IMG/VR virus record: IMGVR_UViG_3300021964_000021
Span: 55,142 to 119,141 of that record
DNA from: a virus
Direction: 5' to 3' (one strand)
DNA length: 64,000 nt
Both the position numbers and the translations under genes were made by a program. Below, one piece after another: positions 52,818-60,649 of this stretch. Position 1 is the stretch's first letter, and every line of letters starts with the position of its first letter. The notes under the pieces are model-generated. The model was not told the DNA's origin and made no database searches. It saw only the letters and a list, made by a program, of their open reading frames with translations.

Positions 52818-52970
52818 ATGAATCGAACTGAATCTGTAGCATATGGTTCTCTTATTCTTTTATTGACTGTGTTGACTATTCACACTGTAAATGTTGAACA
52901 AGAGAGACCAGAACGTCGGGAAAGTATTTGTACAACACTTCCACAACCACATCCAGATTGTCCCCAATGA
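52818..52970 (+). CDS. Small membrane-anchored protein
   Basis: A 50-residue protein (MNRTESVAYGSLILLLTVLT...) with one hydrophobic helix at about residues 8-24 and a Pro/Cys-containing tail (CTTLPQPHPDCPQ). Possibly a signal-anchored peptide with a disulfide; family unknown. Confidence 0.5.
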   Translation: MNRTESVAYGSLILLLTVLTIHTVNVEQERPERRESICTTLPQPHPDCPQ

Positions 52971-53170
52971 ATTATACAAAGGAGCAGCTGATTGATGCAT
53001 TGTGTGCAGAGTATGATTATCTCTGCCACGATGATTTTAATCCTGATACTGATCCTACATTGGATGAGTATCGTGAGGATATTGAAAAACTTACAGTTGA
53101 TGAGTTAATTGAAGAGACATCAACTGATGAACACTTCACCCTTGAGGAGTTTATGGAACGATGGGCATGA
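52967..53170 (+). CDS. Small acidic hypothetical protein
   Basis: A 67-residue protein (MNYTKEQLIDALCAEYDYLC...) rich in Asp and Glu, with repeated YxEDI and DELIEETS helices. ATGA overlap with the previous gene. Common in style among cyanophages; function unknown. Confidence 0.6.
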   Translation: MNYTKEQLIDALCAEYDYLCHDDFNPDTDPTLDEYREDIEKLTVDELIEETSTDEHFTLEEFMERWA

Positions 53171-53265
53171 CCACCACACATAAACTGATCTTTGTGGCAT
53201 CCTTCATATGGATGCTACAATGGGGAACAAGAGTTACCACGGTAGCGATCAATGCTCTATTTTGA
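53161..53265 (+). CDS. Tiny membrane peptide
   Basis: A 34-residue frame (MGMTTTHKLIFVASFIWMLQ...) that is one hydrophobic helix. It overlaps the preceding gene by 10 bases and the SprT-like gene by 14. The start could also be the ATG at 53167. Confidence 0.35.
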   Translation: MGMTTTHKLIFVASFIWMLQWGTRVTTVAINALF

Positions 53266-53683
53266 GACAAGTGGGTATGGTTATCCAAAGTATCTCTGTG
53301 AGGATATACTTTGGTGGTTTGCTAAATCATTCTACCCACGGCATAAGATTGACATCACTGTAAACCATCGTGGTATGAAGCGCGAGGGTGTTTATGGTTG
53401 GTGTGACATCATGGAGAGGGAGCGTAAACCACGCACCTTTCTGATTGAGATTCAATCTAATCTTGATAAGAGAACCTATGCAGAGACATTGGTACATGAA
53501 CTTATTCATGTAGGACAGTGGATCGATGGTGATCTTACCTTGAAGCAAGGCACACTTTGCTACAAGGGACGCAAGGTCAGTGGTGACATGAATGCACCAC
53601 ATGAGATTGAAGCACATGAAGGTGAGAGAGATCATCTTCTCAAGTTCATGTGTGACAGTGGCAGAGTATGGACGGGGTTGTAA
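53252..53683 (+). CDS. SprT-like zinc metallopeptidase
   Basis: A 143-residue protein with the zinc motif HELIHVGQW (HExxH, residues about 83-91) and a preceding TYAETLVHE helix, as in SprT/Spartan-like peptidases. The third ligand may be His or Glu in HEIEAHEGERDH near residue 122-132. Phage SprT-like enzymes may remove DNA-protein cross-links or process proteins; the target here is unknown. Confidence 0.7.
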   Translation: MLYFETSGYGYPKYLCEDILWWFAKSFYPRHKIDITVNHRGMKREGVYGWCDIMERERKPRTFLIEIQSNLDKRTYAETLVHELIHVGQWIDGDLTLKQGTLCYKGRKVSGDMNAPHEIEAHEGERDHLLKFMCDSGRVWTGL

Positions 53684-53696
53684 GTGTCACAATCAC

Positions 53697-53725
53697 TTGG
53701 CCGCGACGACCATACCATGTATACT
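53697..53725 (+). promoter_or_regulatory. Sigma70-like promoter
   Basis: TTGGCC (53697-53702) and TATACT (53720-53725, five of six) with a 17-base spacer, lying just after the peptidase gene and before a structured leader. Confidence 0.6.
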
Positions 53726-53731
53726 AAGCAA

Positions 53732-53777
53732 AGAGGGGTAAACCATAATGTGTTCCCTTACGCGGAACCGCCCCTCT
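53732..53777 (+). promoter_or_regulatory. Structured 5' leader (two-tier hairpin)
   Basis: AGAGGGG (53732-53738) pairs with CCCCTCT (53771-53777), and inside it GTTCC (53752-53756) pairs with GGAAC (53764-53768). Transcripts from the 53697 promoter would begin with this stem. No T-tract follows, so it may be a regulatory or RNA-stabilising leader of the 46-residue gene downstream. Confidence 0.5.
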
Positions 53778-53799
53778 CATCAACCCCATGGAGAACACC

Positions 53800-53940
53800 A
53801 TGTTTGAAGATCAAGTCAACTCTGAACTCAACATCATCGAGGACGAAGAGATGATCGATCTCAGCGTACCTGATGAGTACAACGAGTACAACTATGACAC
53901 GATGGTGCGCTGGCGCAACCTCAATCCTCTGTCTGAGTGA
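53800..53940 (+). CDS. Small acidic protein
   Basis: A 46-residue protein (MFEDQVNSELNIIEDEEMID...) starting six bases after GGAGA. An in-frame ATG four codons earlier is possible. It has its own promoter and structured leader, which suggests separate control. Function unknown. Confidence 0.5.
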   Translation: MFEDQVNSELNIIEDEEMIDLSVPDEYNEYNYDTMVRWRNLNPLSE

Positions 53941-53943
53941 CAC

Positions 53944-53972
53944 TTGACACTCTGACATTTATAAATTAAAAT
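53944..53972 (+). promoter_or_regulatory. Near-consensus sigma70-type promoter
   Basis: TTGACA (53944-53949, perfect) and TAAAAT (53967-53972) with a 17-base spacer, immediately after the previous stop. Confidence 0.75.
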
Positions 53973-53994
53973 CAAGGAGTCTAATTACCGAGCA

Positions 53995-54240
53995 ATGGCA
54001 TCTAAGTATCTTTACATCGTTGAGCACTATGTTCCCTTCCCACAATCTGAATACGGTGGTATTTGGAATGTGATTGCTGACAATGATGAAGAGTGTTTTG
54101 ATCTGATCACAGATGCAGACAGTTCTGACTTCAATGTGCAATACTATGGTGATCTTCGTGAGAACATCACCAATGCCCAAGTTTACAAACTTGATGAAGA
54201 GAACGTTGTCTCTGGCATTGTAGAGGAGTTCACTACATGA
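53995..54240 (+). CDS. Hypothetical acidic protein
   Basis: An 81-residue protein (MASKYLYIVEHYVPFPQSEY...) with the element GGIWNVIADNDEECFDLI. AAGGAG is 14 bases upstream, further than usual, so an unusual start codon nearer to it cannot be excluded. Function unknown. Confidence 0.6.
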   Translation: MASKYLYIVEHYVPFPQSEYGGIWNVIADNDEECFDLITDADSSDFNVQYYGDLRENITNAQVYKLDEENVVSGIVEEFTT

Positions 54241-54380
54241 ACATTACTACACTGGATCCCCAGTTCGTCAAATCACAAAAAGATCGGATGACGCACCTCC
54301 AATCACAATTGGAGAAGATTGTCACTGAGATGAAGAACATTCAGGAGTTTTTAAATGAATTCGACCGACCCAAAGCATGA
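54237..54380 (+). CDS. Small coiled-coil protein
   Basis: A 47-residue protein (MNITTLDPQFVKSQKDRMTH...) with a heptad-like helix LQSQLEKIVTEMKNIQEFL. ATGA overlap with the upstream gene and 26-base overlap with the next. Confidence 0.5.
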   Translation: MNITTLDPQFVKSQKDRMTHLQSQLEKIVTEMKNIQEFLNEFDRPKA

Positions 54381-54543
54381 TGAGTCTATGCTAGAGATTG
54401 AGGAGTTCTACATGGGACGACTCGGTGATCTGGTAGAGAGTAGTCGCTTCAATGATGCAGATGCTATCTTTGAGGAGTTCGTTATTGATGGCGAAGAACC
54501 GACTGAGTACCTCTTCATCTCTGATATGACCAATGCCATATAG
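54355..54543 (+). CDS. Hypothetical acidic protein
   Basis: A 62-residue protein (MNSTDPKHDESMLEIEEFYM...) of acidic helices, preceded by AGGAG within the upstream gene at a suitable distance. Function unknown. Confidence 0.5.
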   Translation: MNSTDPKHDESMLEIEEFYMGRLGDLVESSRFNDADAIFEEFVIDGEEPTEYLFISDMTNAI

Positions 54544-54769
54544 TCCACGTATCGATGACTATGTAATCTGGCATACAACTCCCCACCCTCAATCGGGGTG
54601 GGTTTATTTTGTATCTGAGTATTACATAACAATAGAGATTGGTGTCAGATGTAAGGACGATGAGAACATCAAGGATTGTCCTATACATAAGAAGACACAT
54701 TGTTTATTATTATGCTTCCCAGAGAATTGGGGAGAACTTGAATATGTGAAGAATAGGAGACAAGAATGA
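54533..54769 (+). CDS. Hypothetical protein
   Basis: A 78-residue protein (MPYSPRIDDYVIWHTTPHPQ...) with a barrel-like SGWVYFVSEYYITIEIGVRC segment and Cys/His pairs (CPIHKKTHCLLLC) that might bind metal. Overlaps the next gene by four bases. The fold looks like a small SH3-type barrel. Confidence 0.6.
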   Translation: MPYSPRIDDYVIWHTTPHPQSGWVYFVSEYYITIEIGVRCKDDENIKDCPIHKKTHCLLLCFPENWGELEYVKNRRQE

Positions 54770-55563
54770 TCACATCAGGCATTTTAGATATTTTAGATCA
54801 GGAAGGGATTGATAACACCCTTGAACGCATTGATTTGCTGCAAGAATGGTGGATTCCTCGCGGCATTTATGGTGGTAAAGAGAAGAAGTTTGCTCCCGAT
54901 GAGGACAATCCGATTGACTTCCATACCATTGGTGCTGCAACATATATGGATGATCCTATGATCTACCATATGATTTTGGAGGAAGCAGGTCCTATCATGA
55001 AGGAGTATTTTGAATGGTTGTATGGAGTCATTGAATACCATCTTTATGATGCTATTGGTCCTTGCAGAATAAATAAGGATCTTGCACCACCAGGATTTCA
55101 TATCTTTGGTGCTAAACCAGAGCAAGAACCAAAACCTGCAAGTAAAGAATATCTTGAACGCCCATGTGCTACAATTCATTATGATGAACAGCATTTGCAA
55201 CATAATGCAGTGTGGGATGATTATGAGAAGGTAGGTGCAACTGTGGACCTAGATAATCCTCTATCTTTTACATTGTGTCTTGCTGCACCTGAGACTGGTG
55301 CTGGTCTGAGTACCTGGGAGGAGGATTCTCTCAAGTGCTATGACAAGAATGATGATTATAGTAATCATGTCAAGTCTCTTGAATATGGTGGATATGGACC
55401 ACCAGATGCAGTTATTCCATATAATCCTGGTAAAATGTTCTATTGGATTGGTGCATTGAAGCATCAAATGTCACCAGGATTCAACCTTGACTTGCATGAT
55501 AAGCGCATTACTCTGCAGGGACATGGTGTCAAAGTCAATGATACTTGGGAGCTTTACTTCTGA
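54766..55563 (+). CDS. 2OG-Fe(II) oxygenase-like protein
   Basis: A 265-residue protein. CATIHYDEQHLQ (HxD ligand, near residue 135), LSFTLCLAAPETGAGL, FYWIGALKHQMSP (second His) and KRITLQGHGV (Arg) outline a double-stranded beta-helix oxygenase. It is larger than the other copies in the window and sits directly before a glycosyltransferase, sharing stop/start bases (TGATG). Confidence 0.6.
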   Translation: MITSGILDILDQEGIDNTLERIDLLQEWWIPRGIYGGKEKKFAPDEDNPIDFHTIGAATYMDDPMIYHMILEEAGPIMKEYFEWLYGVIEYHLYDAIGPCRINKDLAPPGFHIFGAKPEQEPKPASKEYLERPCATIHYDEQHLQHNAVWDDYEKVGATVDLDNPLSFTLCLAAPETGAGLSTWEEDSLKCYDKNDDYSNHVKSLEYGGYGPPDAVIPYNPGKMFYWIGALKHQMSPGFNLDLHDKRITLQGHGVKVNDTWELYF

Positions 55564-56672
55564 TGATTAGATATCAACAACAATATACTGCTAGTGGCAC
55601 TGGTCTGGGTTGTCAGATCTCCACCTATGTTTTGATGCGGGCACTGGCACAAGACACTGGGTTTGATTGGTCTATCTCAAGTAAGGATTTTAATCTACTG
55701 CGTAATACATTCTCTGAGTTGCCACTGGTAATTGATGATAGTGATCAAGAGTATGTGGATATGGAGTTGGATGATGAGGTAGGATACAACTATATTAAAG
55801 ATAATATCCAAGATAATTCTAAATTGTTCATTTATCCAACAATTAAGAACATCAACTCTGAGCATACTATTCGTCTTTACAATGAGTTGAGATTTAGGCA
55901 GGACATTGTAGATAAGTGTCGCGCATTTAGGGATAAGTTTGATGGTGAAGTCATTGCCATGCATGTTCGTAGAGGTGACTTTATGGATCTAAGCAGTGGT
56001 ATGTTCCTTTGTGGTGCAGATTACTATCGTAATGCACTTAATGAATTACCATCAGATTTGCCTGTACTGATCTTCACCAATGACAAAGATAATGTTATTG
56101 CTGATAATGATCTGATTGCAAGTAATCCAGAGAGATTTACATTTATCACTGATCTATATAATGACAATGAATTGATTAATTGTGATGTAGGTCAGGAATT
56201 AGATCGTTTGATTGATAATGATGGTTTGAATTGTAAGTTTAACTATCAGAATGCTATTCTACGATTGGCTCATAATAATCTGAAGAGTTTTGCTCGTGAT
56301 GCCTCTGGGTATACAATGGAGCAACTGAAGAGTGAAGTCAAAGAAATCACGGCAGAACTACATCCCACATATAAGAGTAAGATTAAATCTCAGTCATATA
56401 ATGCATCATATGACTTATGCTTGATGTCTATGTGTGATTACTTCATCATGGCAAATAGTACATTTGGCATGTGGGGTGCAAAACTTGGTAATCCAAAAAA
56501 AGTTGTTTATCCAATGTATTGGATTCAAGGACATCCTGAAGAGGGTGCAGCAGCAATTAAAACTGATTTAAATGGATTTAATCAAACAAAGCATCATGCT
56601 GGTTCATTTATTAAAGAAAACTTTATTCCTGTAGAGAATCCCGATCCACGTTCATTTGAGGTTGTAAGTTGA
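55563..56672 (+). CDS. Glycosyltransferase family 11-like (alpha-1,2-fucosyltransferase-like)
   Basis: A 369-residue protein from ATG 55563. The motifs GTGLGCQISTYVLMRAL (N-terminal helix region), VIAMHVRRGDFMD (the HxRRGD signature, residues about 133-146) and YFIMANSTFGMWGAKLG (residues about 295-312) are characteristic of GT11. Such enzymes use GDP-fucose to decorate glycans. The paired oxygenase upstream suggests a sugar-modifying cassette, which is inference. Confidence 0.7.
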   Translation: MIRYQQQYTASGTGLGCQISTYVLMRALAQDTGFDWSISSKDFNLLRNTFSELPLVIDDSDQEYVDMELDDEVGYNYIKDNIQDNSKLFIYPTIKNINSEHTIRLYNELRFRQDIVDKCRAFRDKFDGEVIAMHVRRGDFMDLSSGMFLCGADYYRNALNELPSDLPVLIFTNDKDNVIADNDLIASNPERFTFITDLYNDNELINCDVGQELDRLIDNDGLNCKFNYQNAILRLAHNNLKSFARDASGYTMEQLKSEVKEITAELHPTYKSKIKSQSYNASYDLCLMSMCDYFIMANSTFGMWGAKLGNPKKVVYPMYWIQGHPEEGAAAIKTDLNGFNQTKHHAGSFIKENFIPVENPDPRSFEVVS

Positions 56673-56673
56673 C

Positions 56674-56880
56674 ATGTCTGACAGAGCACGACGTTTAGAA
56701 CAAGAGTATTTGAAGCAGATGCAAGCACTGCTCAGGACTACTCATGATAAAAAGTCTAAGATTGGTGCTAGGGCACTGGGTGGATTTGTTCGCGCCCTTG
56801 TAGATGAGAGTCCTAGCATGAATTTGAAGACTGCAAGGGAATTATTCCAAATTGCAGAAGAACTGGAGCAACTATCCTAA
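56674..56880 (+). CDS. Hypothetical helical protein
   Basis: A 68-residue basic helical protein (MSDRARRLEQEYLKQMQALL...) one base after the glycosyltransferase stop. Composition suggests possible nucleic acid contact, but no domain is recognised. Confidence 0.5.
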   Translation: MSDRARRLEQEYLKQMQALLRTTHDKKSKIGARALGGFVRALVDESPSMNLKTARELFQIAEELEQLS

Positions 56881-56959
56881 CTAGTTAAACAAGTGGCACA
56901 CAGGCGCTTGTAGGGGGCACTCAGAGCATATATCTTATGGGAGTCAACAAACTACTGAC

Positions 56960-57088
56960 ATGGACGACTACAACGAGTTCCAACTTCAGAACCTGATGAA
57001 CATTGATGACATTGACCTGGAGTCTCTCCTGGTTGAAGAGTTCCCCAAAGAAGAAGAACTACCAATGGACCTATTGAATGAGTACTGA
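56960..57088 (+). CDS. Very acidic small protein
   Basis: A 42-residue protein (MDDYNEFQLQNLMNIDDIDL...) with 14 Asp/Glu. Its style resembles small acidic phage mimics that bind basic proteins. The 79 bases upstream contain possible promoter elements (TTGTAG with TATATC at a poor match) that I could not settle. Confidence 0.45.
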   Translation: MDDYNEFQLQNLMNIDDIDLESLLVEEFPKEEELPMDLLNEY

Positions 57089-57296
57089 TGATTGGCGCTA
57101 CAGTGATGAGCGCATGGACATTAGAACACAGGGACTGAACATTCTACTAAAGAAGTTTGGGTCTGAGCTGTGTTCTGATGGTTCGCCACGTTATTCCAAC
57201 CAAAGTATCTATGAATGCGTTCACGACTGGGTATCCCAGGGCAACGTGAGGACAGATGGCATCGTGGCATACTACAAGGCATATTATGGGAATTAA
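57078..57296 (+). CDS. Hypothetical protein
   Basis: A 72-residue protein (MSTDDWRYSDERMDIRTQGL...) overlapping the acidic gene by 11 bases. Its mixed charge and YYKAYYGN end give no family. Confidence 0.5.
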   Translation: MSTDDWRYSDERMDIRTQGLNILLKKFGSELCSDGSPRYSNQSIYECVHDWVSQGNVRTDGIVAYYKAYYGN

Positions 57297-57438
57297 ACTC
57301 CCAGGACCTAAAAACGGTGCTGGGTTGATCCCCATCGGACTCTGCTTCGTCTTTGCTATTGCAATTATCGTCGCGGGGTACTATCATGGCAACATGCACC
57401 TGATCACGGTGCTCAAAAACGCTGGATTCCTCAACTGA
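57286..57438 (+). CDS. Small membrane protein
   Basis: A 50-residue protein (MGIKLPGPKNGAGLIPIGLC...) from ATG 57286. Residues 14-33 form one hydrophobic helix (IPIGLCFVFAIAIIVAGYY). Overlaps its upstream neighbour by 11 bases. A role in the photosynthetic membrane is possible but unproven. Confidence 0.5.
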   Translation: MGIKLPGPKNGAGLIPIGLCFVFAIAIIVAGYYHGNMHLITVLKNAGFLN

Positions 57439-57440
57439 TC

Positions 57441-57650
57441 ATGTTCACCAAACTGATGGACGACTTCTACACCTATCAGGAGGACAACACCTACCTGATC
57501 TTTGAACTGCAAAGGGACGGTACTGTTGCTGTCCATGAAGACTACTACCGCACTGGTGGTGGTGTACAATATGATCCTAACGTTGGTGCCAGCGACGATG
57601 AGTTGACTGACATCTGCGACCGTGCCTACGCTATCCTCAAAGCAGCATGA
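57441..57650 (+). CDS. Hypothetical acidic protein
   Basis: A 69-residue protein (MFTKLMDDFYTYQEDNTYLI...) with beta-rich LIFELQRDGTVAVHEDYYRT. ATGA overlap with the next gene. Function unknown. Confidence 0.5.
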   Translation: MFTKLMDDFYTYQEDNTYLIFELQRDGTVAVHEDYYRTGGGVQYDPNVGASDDELTDICDRAYAILKAA

Positions 57651-57808
57651 TTACCGACGACACCCAAACTGCTCAACTCCGCCGTCAGATTCTCAACAGC
57701 ATTGAGACCTATGACATTGAGTTGCTCAAGCGCATTGCTTATGAGTGCCGATGTGAAGAGAATGGCATTCACCCTGACATGACGTACATTCGCAACTGGG
57801 ACAAATGA
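57647..57808 (+). CDS. Small hypothetical protein
   Basis: A 53-residue protein (MITDDTQTAQLRRQILNSIE...), helical with a Cys pair (CRCEE). ATGA overlaps on both sides place it firmly in the coupled train. Confidence 0.45.
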   Translation: MITDDTQTAQLRRQILNSIETYDIELLKRIAYECRCEENGIHPDMTYIRNWDK

Positions 57809-58062
57809 TTGTCGAACTCAAGCGTAGTGAGTGGGAGTGTTATACTGACACTCCCGATGGTGTAATTGACACTGTAAATGGTTATTTTACCGATGTTCTT
57901 CGTCGGTGTAATACACCTGCTTTTGCACAACATGAGATGTACAAGTTCTTGAATCTCTATGCAGAGTGGGGATTCCGAGACAGTGAGTGCAATCAAGTTG
58001 TGACTGATGTAGTCAACAAACGGTTCAAAACAAACATCAATCGTTGGGAGTCTTTGGTATGA
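57805..58062 (+). CDS. Hypothetical protein
   Basis: An 85-residue protein (MIVELKRSEWECYTDTPDGV...) with four Cys-containing segments and an aromatic helix YKFLNLYAEWGF. No family assigned. Confidence 0.45.
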   Translation: MIVELKRSEWECYTDTPDGVIDTVNGYFTDVLRRCNTPAFAQHEMYKFLNLYAEWGFRDSECNQVVTDVVNKRFKTNINRWESLV

Positions 58063-58241
58063 TTGAACAGCAAATGAATCTGAGTATTGACTCTGAAGAG
58101 CATGAGATGATTAACATTGCTCTGGGTCATATGATTGATGCCGCCCAAGAGTTTACAACAGAGAAGAATGATCGTGTACTCATTCTTGAACGTGTTCGTG
58201 AGAAGTCATGGAAGTTATGGGCAGAGAGGTTTAAGCAATGA
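58059..58241 (+). CDS. Hypothetical helical protein
   Basis: A 60-residue protein (MIEQQMNLSIDSEEHEMINI...) from ATG 58059, all helical and charged. The C-terminal half (RVLILERVREKSWKLWAERF) is amphipathic and basic. Confidence 0.45.
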   Translation: MIEQQMNLSIDSEEHEMINIALGHMIDAAQEFTTEKNDRVLILERVREKSWKLWAERFKQ

Positions 58242-58393
58242 AGCGTATCACTGTAAAAATGACCTATCTTGATGGTAGGATAGAGGAGCAATCAGTTCCA
58301 GTGGCATGTAGTGCCGATGAATTGATCAATATGTTGATGGAGACAGTTCCTATGATTGCTAATGTTGAGTTTATCAAAGAGGGACCAGCATGA
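58238..58393 (+). CDS. Small hypothetical protein
   Basis: A 51-residue protein (MKRITVKMTYLDGRIEEQSV...) with alternating hydrophobic beta strands. ATGA overlap on both sides. Confidence 0.45.
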   Translation: MKRITVKMTYLDGRIEEQSVPVACSADELINMLMETVPMIANVEFIKEGPA

Positions 58394-58653
58394 AGTATGT
58401 CATAGAACTGGATGAAGCAACATATCAATACTTCAGGGGTATTGTATTGTCTGATGATGGATTGCCTATGTTTTCTAATGCATATGCAGATGAGGGATAC
58501 AAACTCCGTGTTGCAATGAAGCGAGCAGAAGCTGAAGTTGCATGGGAGAAGTATAATGAGTTGATGCCACCAGATACGCAGTTTAGGGAGTATAATAGCA
58601 AGGAAGAGTTCTTCGTCAACGAATACTTTATTAATCCTCATGAAGTGGTTTGA
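58390..58653 (+). CDS. Hypothetical protein
   Basis: An 87-residue protein (MKYVIELDEATYQYFRGIVL...) with a KxxxEVAWEKYNELMP helix. Mixed charge, no recognised domain. Confidence 0.5.
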   Translation: MKYVIELDEATYQYFRGIVLSDDGLPMFSNAYADEGYKLRVAMKRAEAEVAWEKYNELMPPDTQFREYNSKEEFFVNEYFINPHEVV

Positions 58654-58834
58654 TCCCCCCAAGACAATAGAAGGGTTGAAGAAGCGAGGTCAGTTGTATC
58701 TCCTTCTGATTAACATTATTATTGGAACAACCAACTTCTTTGTACTGGTTGATAGATTAGAACGACCGCAAGGTAATTTAATTCTTCTTTGTCGCACCGT
58801 TAATTTTACTGACACTGTTTGTGTAGAACAATGA
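58640..58834 (+). CDS. Small membrane protein
   Basis: A 64-residue protein (MKWFDPPKTIEGLKKRGQLY...) with a hydrophobic helix LYLLLINIIIGTTNFFVLVD at about residues 19-38 and two Cys near the end. Overlaps the next gene by four bases. Confidence 0.45.
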   Translation: MKWFDPPKTIEGLKKRGQLYLLLINIIIGTTNFFVLVDRLERPQGNLILLCRTVNFTDTVCVEQ

Positions 58835-59406
58835 CTTACGAAGCAGAAGTTCAATTCAAGTTTGATGCAACTTACACTCACTCCTATAGTGGTGGGTTTG
58901 GTTCTACCATTGGTGATGATGACTTCCTCCCTGAGGAGCATTTCCTGATCACTGCACCTGCTGCCGATCTGAATGCCAAACAGTATTTCAAACTGTTTGA
59001 GAAGTTCATGCTCTGTGTGGGTATGTGCCCCAGTTCTATTCGCTCTGGTGCTATGTCACTGGTCTTCAACGATTATGTTACTGAGGAAGATCAACGTAAG
59101 GTATGTAATGAGTATGAACTGACCATGGATGAGGACCTGGAGAAGAAATACCAGGACTTCAAACAACGTGATGAAGAATGGGCAAAACTGAATAAACAAT
59201 ACAAAGAACATGTTGTAAGTGAACCCAAGATCAAAGGTGACTGGGAGCAAATGACTGATGAAGAGCGTGAACATCAGTGGGAGAAAAGTTACTGGCAACT
59301 ATATCGTCGCTTCCAACGCTTTGCCATTTATAGTGATGAGCAACTGAATGAAATGGTTGATGCATACGAGCGACTCAAACTTGATAGTGCTAATGGAGTA
59401 GCATGA
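58831..59406 (+). CDS. Hypothetical protein
   Basis: A 191-residue protein from ATG 58831 (MTYEAEVQFKFDATYTHSYS...), the longest in this train. The first 90 residues are beta-rich with FLPEEHFLITAPAADLNAKQ; the rest is a long charged helix (EKKYQDFKQRDEEWAKLNKQ). No known domain. Confidence 0.55.
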   Translation: MTYEAEVQFKFDATYTHSYSGGFGSTIGDDDFLPEEHFLITAPAADLNAKQYFKLFEKFMLCVGMCPSSIRSGAMSLVFNDYVTEEDQRKVCNEYELTMDEDLEKKYQDFKQRDEEWAKLNKQYKEHVVSEPKIKGDWEQMTDEEREHQWEKSYWQLYRRFQRFAIYSDEQLNEMVDAYERLKLDSANGVA

Positions 59407-59627
59407 TGGAAAGTAAGTACTGGGATGTAATGAACAAGTTGGAAGAATCTTTCTCCAACATCAACTCTATTAGTTTCATGTTAGAAGAACTAACTGAAGC
59501 AATGGACAACAACCGTATGGATGCTGCCCATGACATTGCACATGCATTGAATGCATTCCTGCCAGTATATACTGACAACTGGGATCGAAACTTCAAGAAA
59601 GCATGGGATCATGTTGTCAATGAGTAG
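59403..59627 (+). CDS. Hypothetical helical protein
   Basis: A 74-residue protein (MMESKYWDVMNKLEESFSNI...) with Met/Asn-rich helices and a Trp-containing end. ATGA overlap with the previous gene. Confidence 0.5.
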   Translation: MMESKYWDVMNKLEESFSNINSISFMLEELTEAMDNNRMDAAHDIAHALNAFLPVYTDNWDRNFKKAWDHVVNE

Positions 59628-59802
59628 ATTCATTAAAAATCCTGATGAGATCGTCCTTGAAGACGTTTCCATGCTACATTATGAGGTGATGGAACAGGGA
59701 CGTGCTGTGTGGTTGGGAATCTATCTCAACAATGGCAAAATGTATCACCTGAACATCGGTGGTGACAATCTTTATGTGAATTATTCTGATGAAACTCTTT
59801 GA
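59620..59802 (+). CDS. Hypothetical protein
   Basis: A 60-residue protein from ATG 59620 (MSRFIKNPDEIVLEDVSMLH...), with WLGIYLNNGKMYHLNIGGDN suggesting a beta-sheet fold. The start at 59611 is an alternative. Confidence 0.45.
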   Translation: MSRFIKNPDEIVLEDVSMLHYEVMEQGRAVWLGIYLNNGKMYHLNIGGDNLYVNYSDETL

Positions 59803-60067
59803 TTATGTCTACTACGAAGACTTTGGGCACGAGTGGTATTTCCAACTGCTCCCAATCTCTACCAAGTTTGCTCTCATTGATATGGTAGTTCAGTGGGATG
59901 ATTTTGCTTCTCCTGAATGGTATCCATATGGAGTCATTGGCATTGGTCCTCGTGACATTGGTTTCACATTTAGGTGGAGGAAGTTTGAACTTCGTTTTGA
60001 TGTGCTGGACTTTGAACCACGCAATCTAGCAAAGTATCGTCGTTACAAATCAGGTGATTATCGATGA
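59789..60067 (+). CDS. Hypothetical protein
   Basis: A 92-residue protein (MKLFDYVYYEDFGHEWYFQL...) with very high aromatic content (over a quarter of residues by eye) and a basic C-terminus. ATGA overlap with the next gene; no family recognised. Confidence 0.5.
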   Translation: MKLFDYVYYEDFGHEWYFQLLPISTKFALIDMVVQWDDFASPEWYPYGVIGIGPRDIGFTFRWRKFELRFDVLDFEPRNLAKYRRYKSGDYR

Positions 60068-60222
60068 CTAACGAACAAATTACAATGCTTCGTAATCTCA
60101 TTAAAGATGAGATTGAATGTGCTCAGATTGATAGTATGGAGCATGGTCAATGGGGATGGGCAGAGAAACAACTGGATGAAGGATGGAAAGTATTTCAGGA
60201 GAGTTTCAATGACTTACCCTGA
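60064..60222 (+). CDS. Small hypothetical protein
   Basis: A 52-residue protein (MTNEQITMLRNLIKDEIECA...), helical with three Trp. Overlaps neighbours on both sides. Confidence 0.45.
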   Translation: MTNEQITMLRNLIKDEIECAQIDSMEHGQWGWAEKQLDEGWKVFQESFNDLP

Positions 60223-60649
60223 TGACATGTTTGAAGAAGCAGAACGTCGTGAACGTGAAGTTCAAGAAAATATTGAACGTGCTATAGAACTCGATAAAGA
60301 GATCGAAGAAGCAGCACGTAAAGAGAAAGAAGATAGAGTGCTTCAAATCGCCAAAGATGCTATGGATAAGTATGATGAAGCATTCAAGAAACTGGCACGT
60401 ATTGAACGTGCTGAGCGTATCTTAGAACGATACAATCGCTTCTACAACATTGAATGCTCTGGTATCACCTGGGGCACACCTATCACACCTGAGTTTCAAC
60501 AAGCGATGACTCTAGAATGTCTGCTTGATGCTCTACGTTGTGAGAATCTCAACCATGAGTTTGATGTGATTCCCACTGCTGACATCAATGATTTGATCGA
60601 CAATTTGTATCAACAAGGAAAAGATTATCTTGAACGAGTGAAACAATGA
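60209..60649 (+). CDS. Hypothetical coiled-coil protein
   Basis: A 146-residue protein from ATG 60209 (MTYPDDMFEEAERREREVQE...). Residues 8-70 form a Glu/Lys/Arg coiled coil; the C-terminal part is mixed. ATGA overlap with the next gene. Confidence 0.5.
   Translation: MTYPDDMFEEAERREREVQENIERAIELDKEIEEAARKEKEDRVLQIAKDAMDKYDEAFKKLARIERAERILERYNRFYNIECSGITWGTPITPEFQQAMTLECLLDALRCENLNHEFDVIPTADINDLIDNLYQQGKDYLERVKQ

Noticed and set aside
53732-53777. Glutamine riboswitch (glnA or downstream-peptide type)
   Set aside because: The layout before a short gene is suggestive, but I could not find the conserved core of that motif, so only an unnamed hairpin leader is reported.
56881-56959. Promoter in the gap before the 42-residue acidic gene
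   Set aside because: TTGTAG with a TATATC/TATCTT region is a weak match with ambiguous spacing; not strong enough to list.
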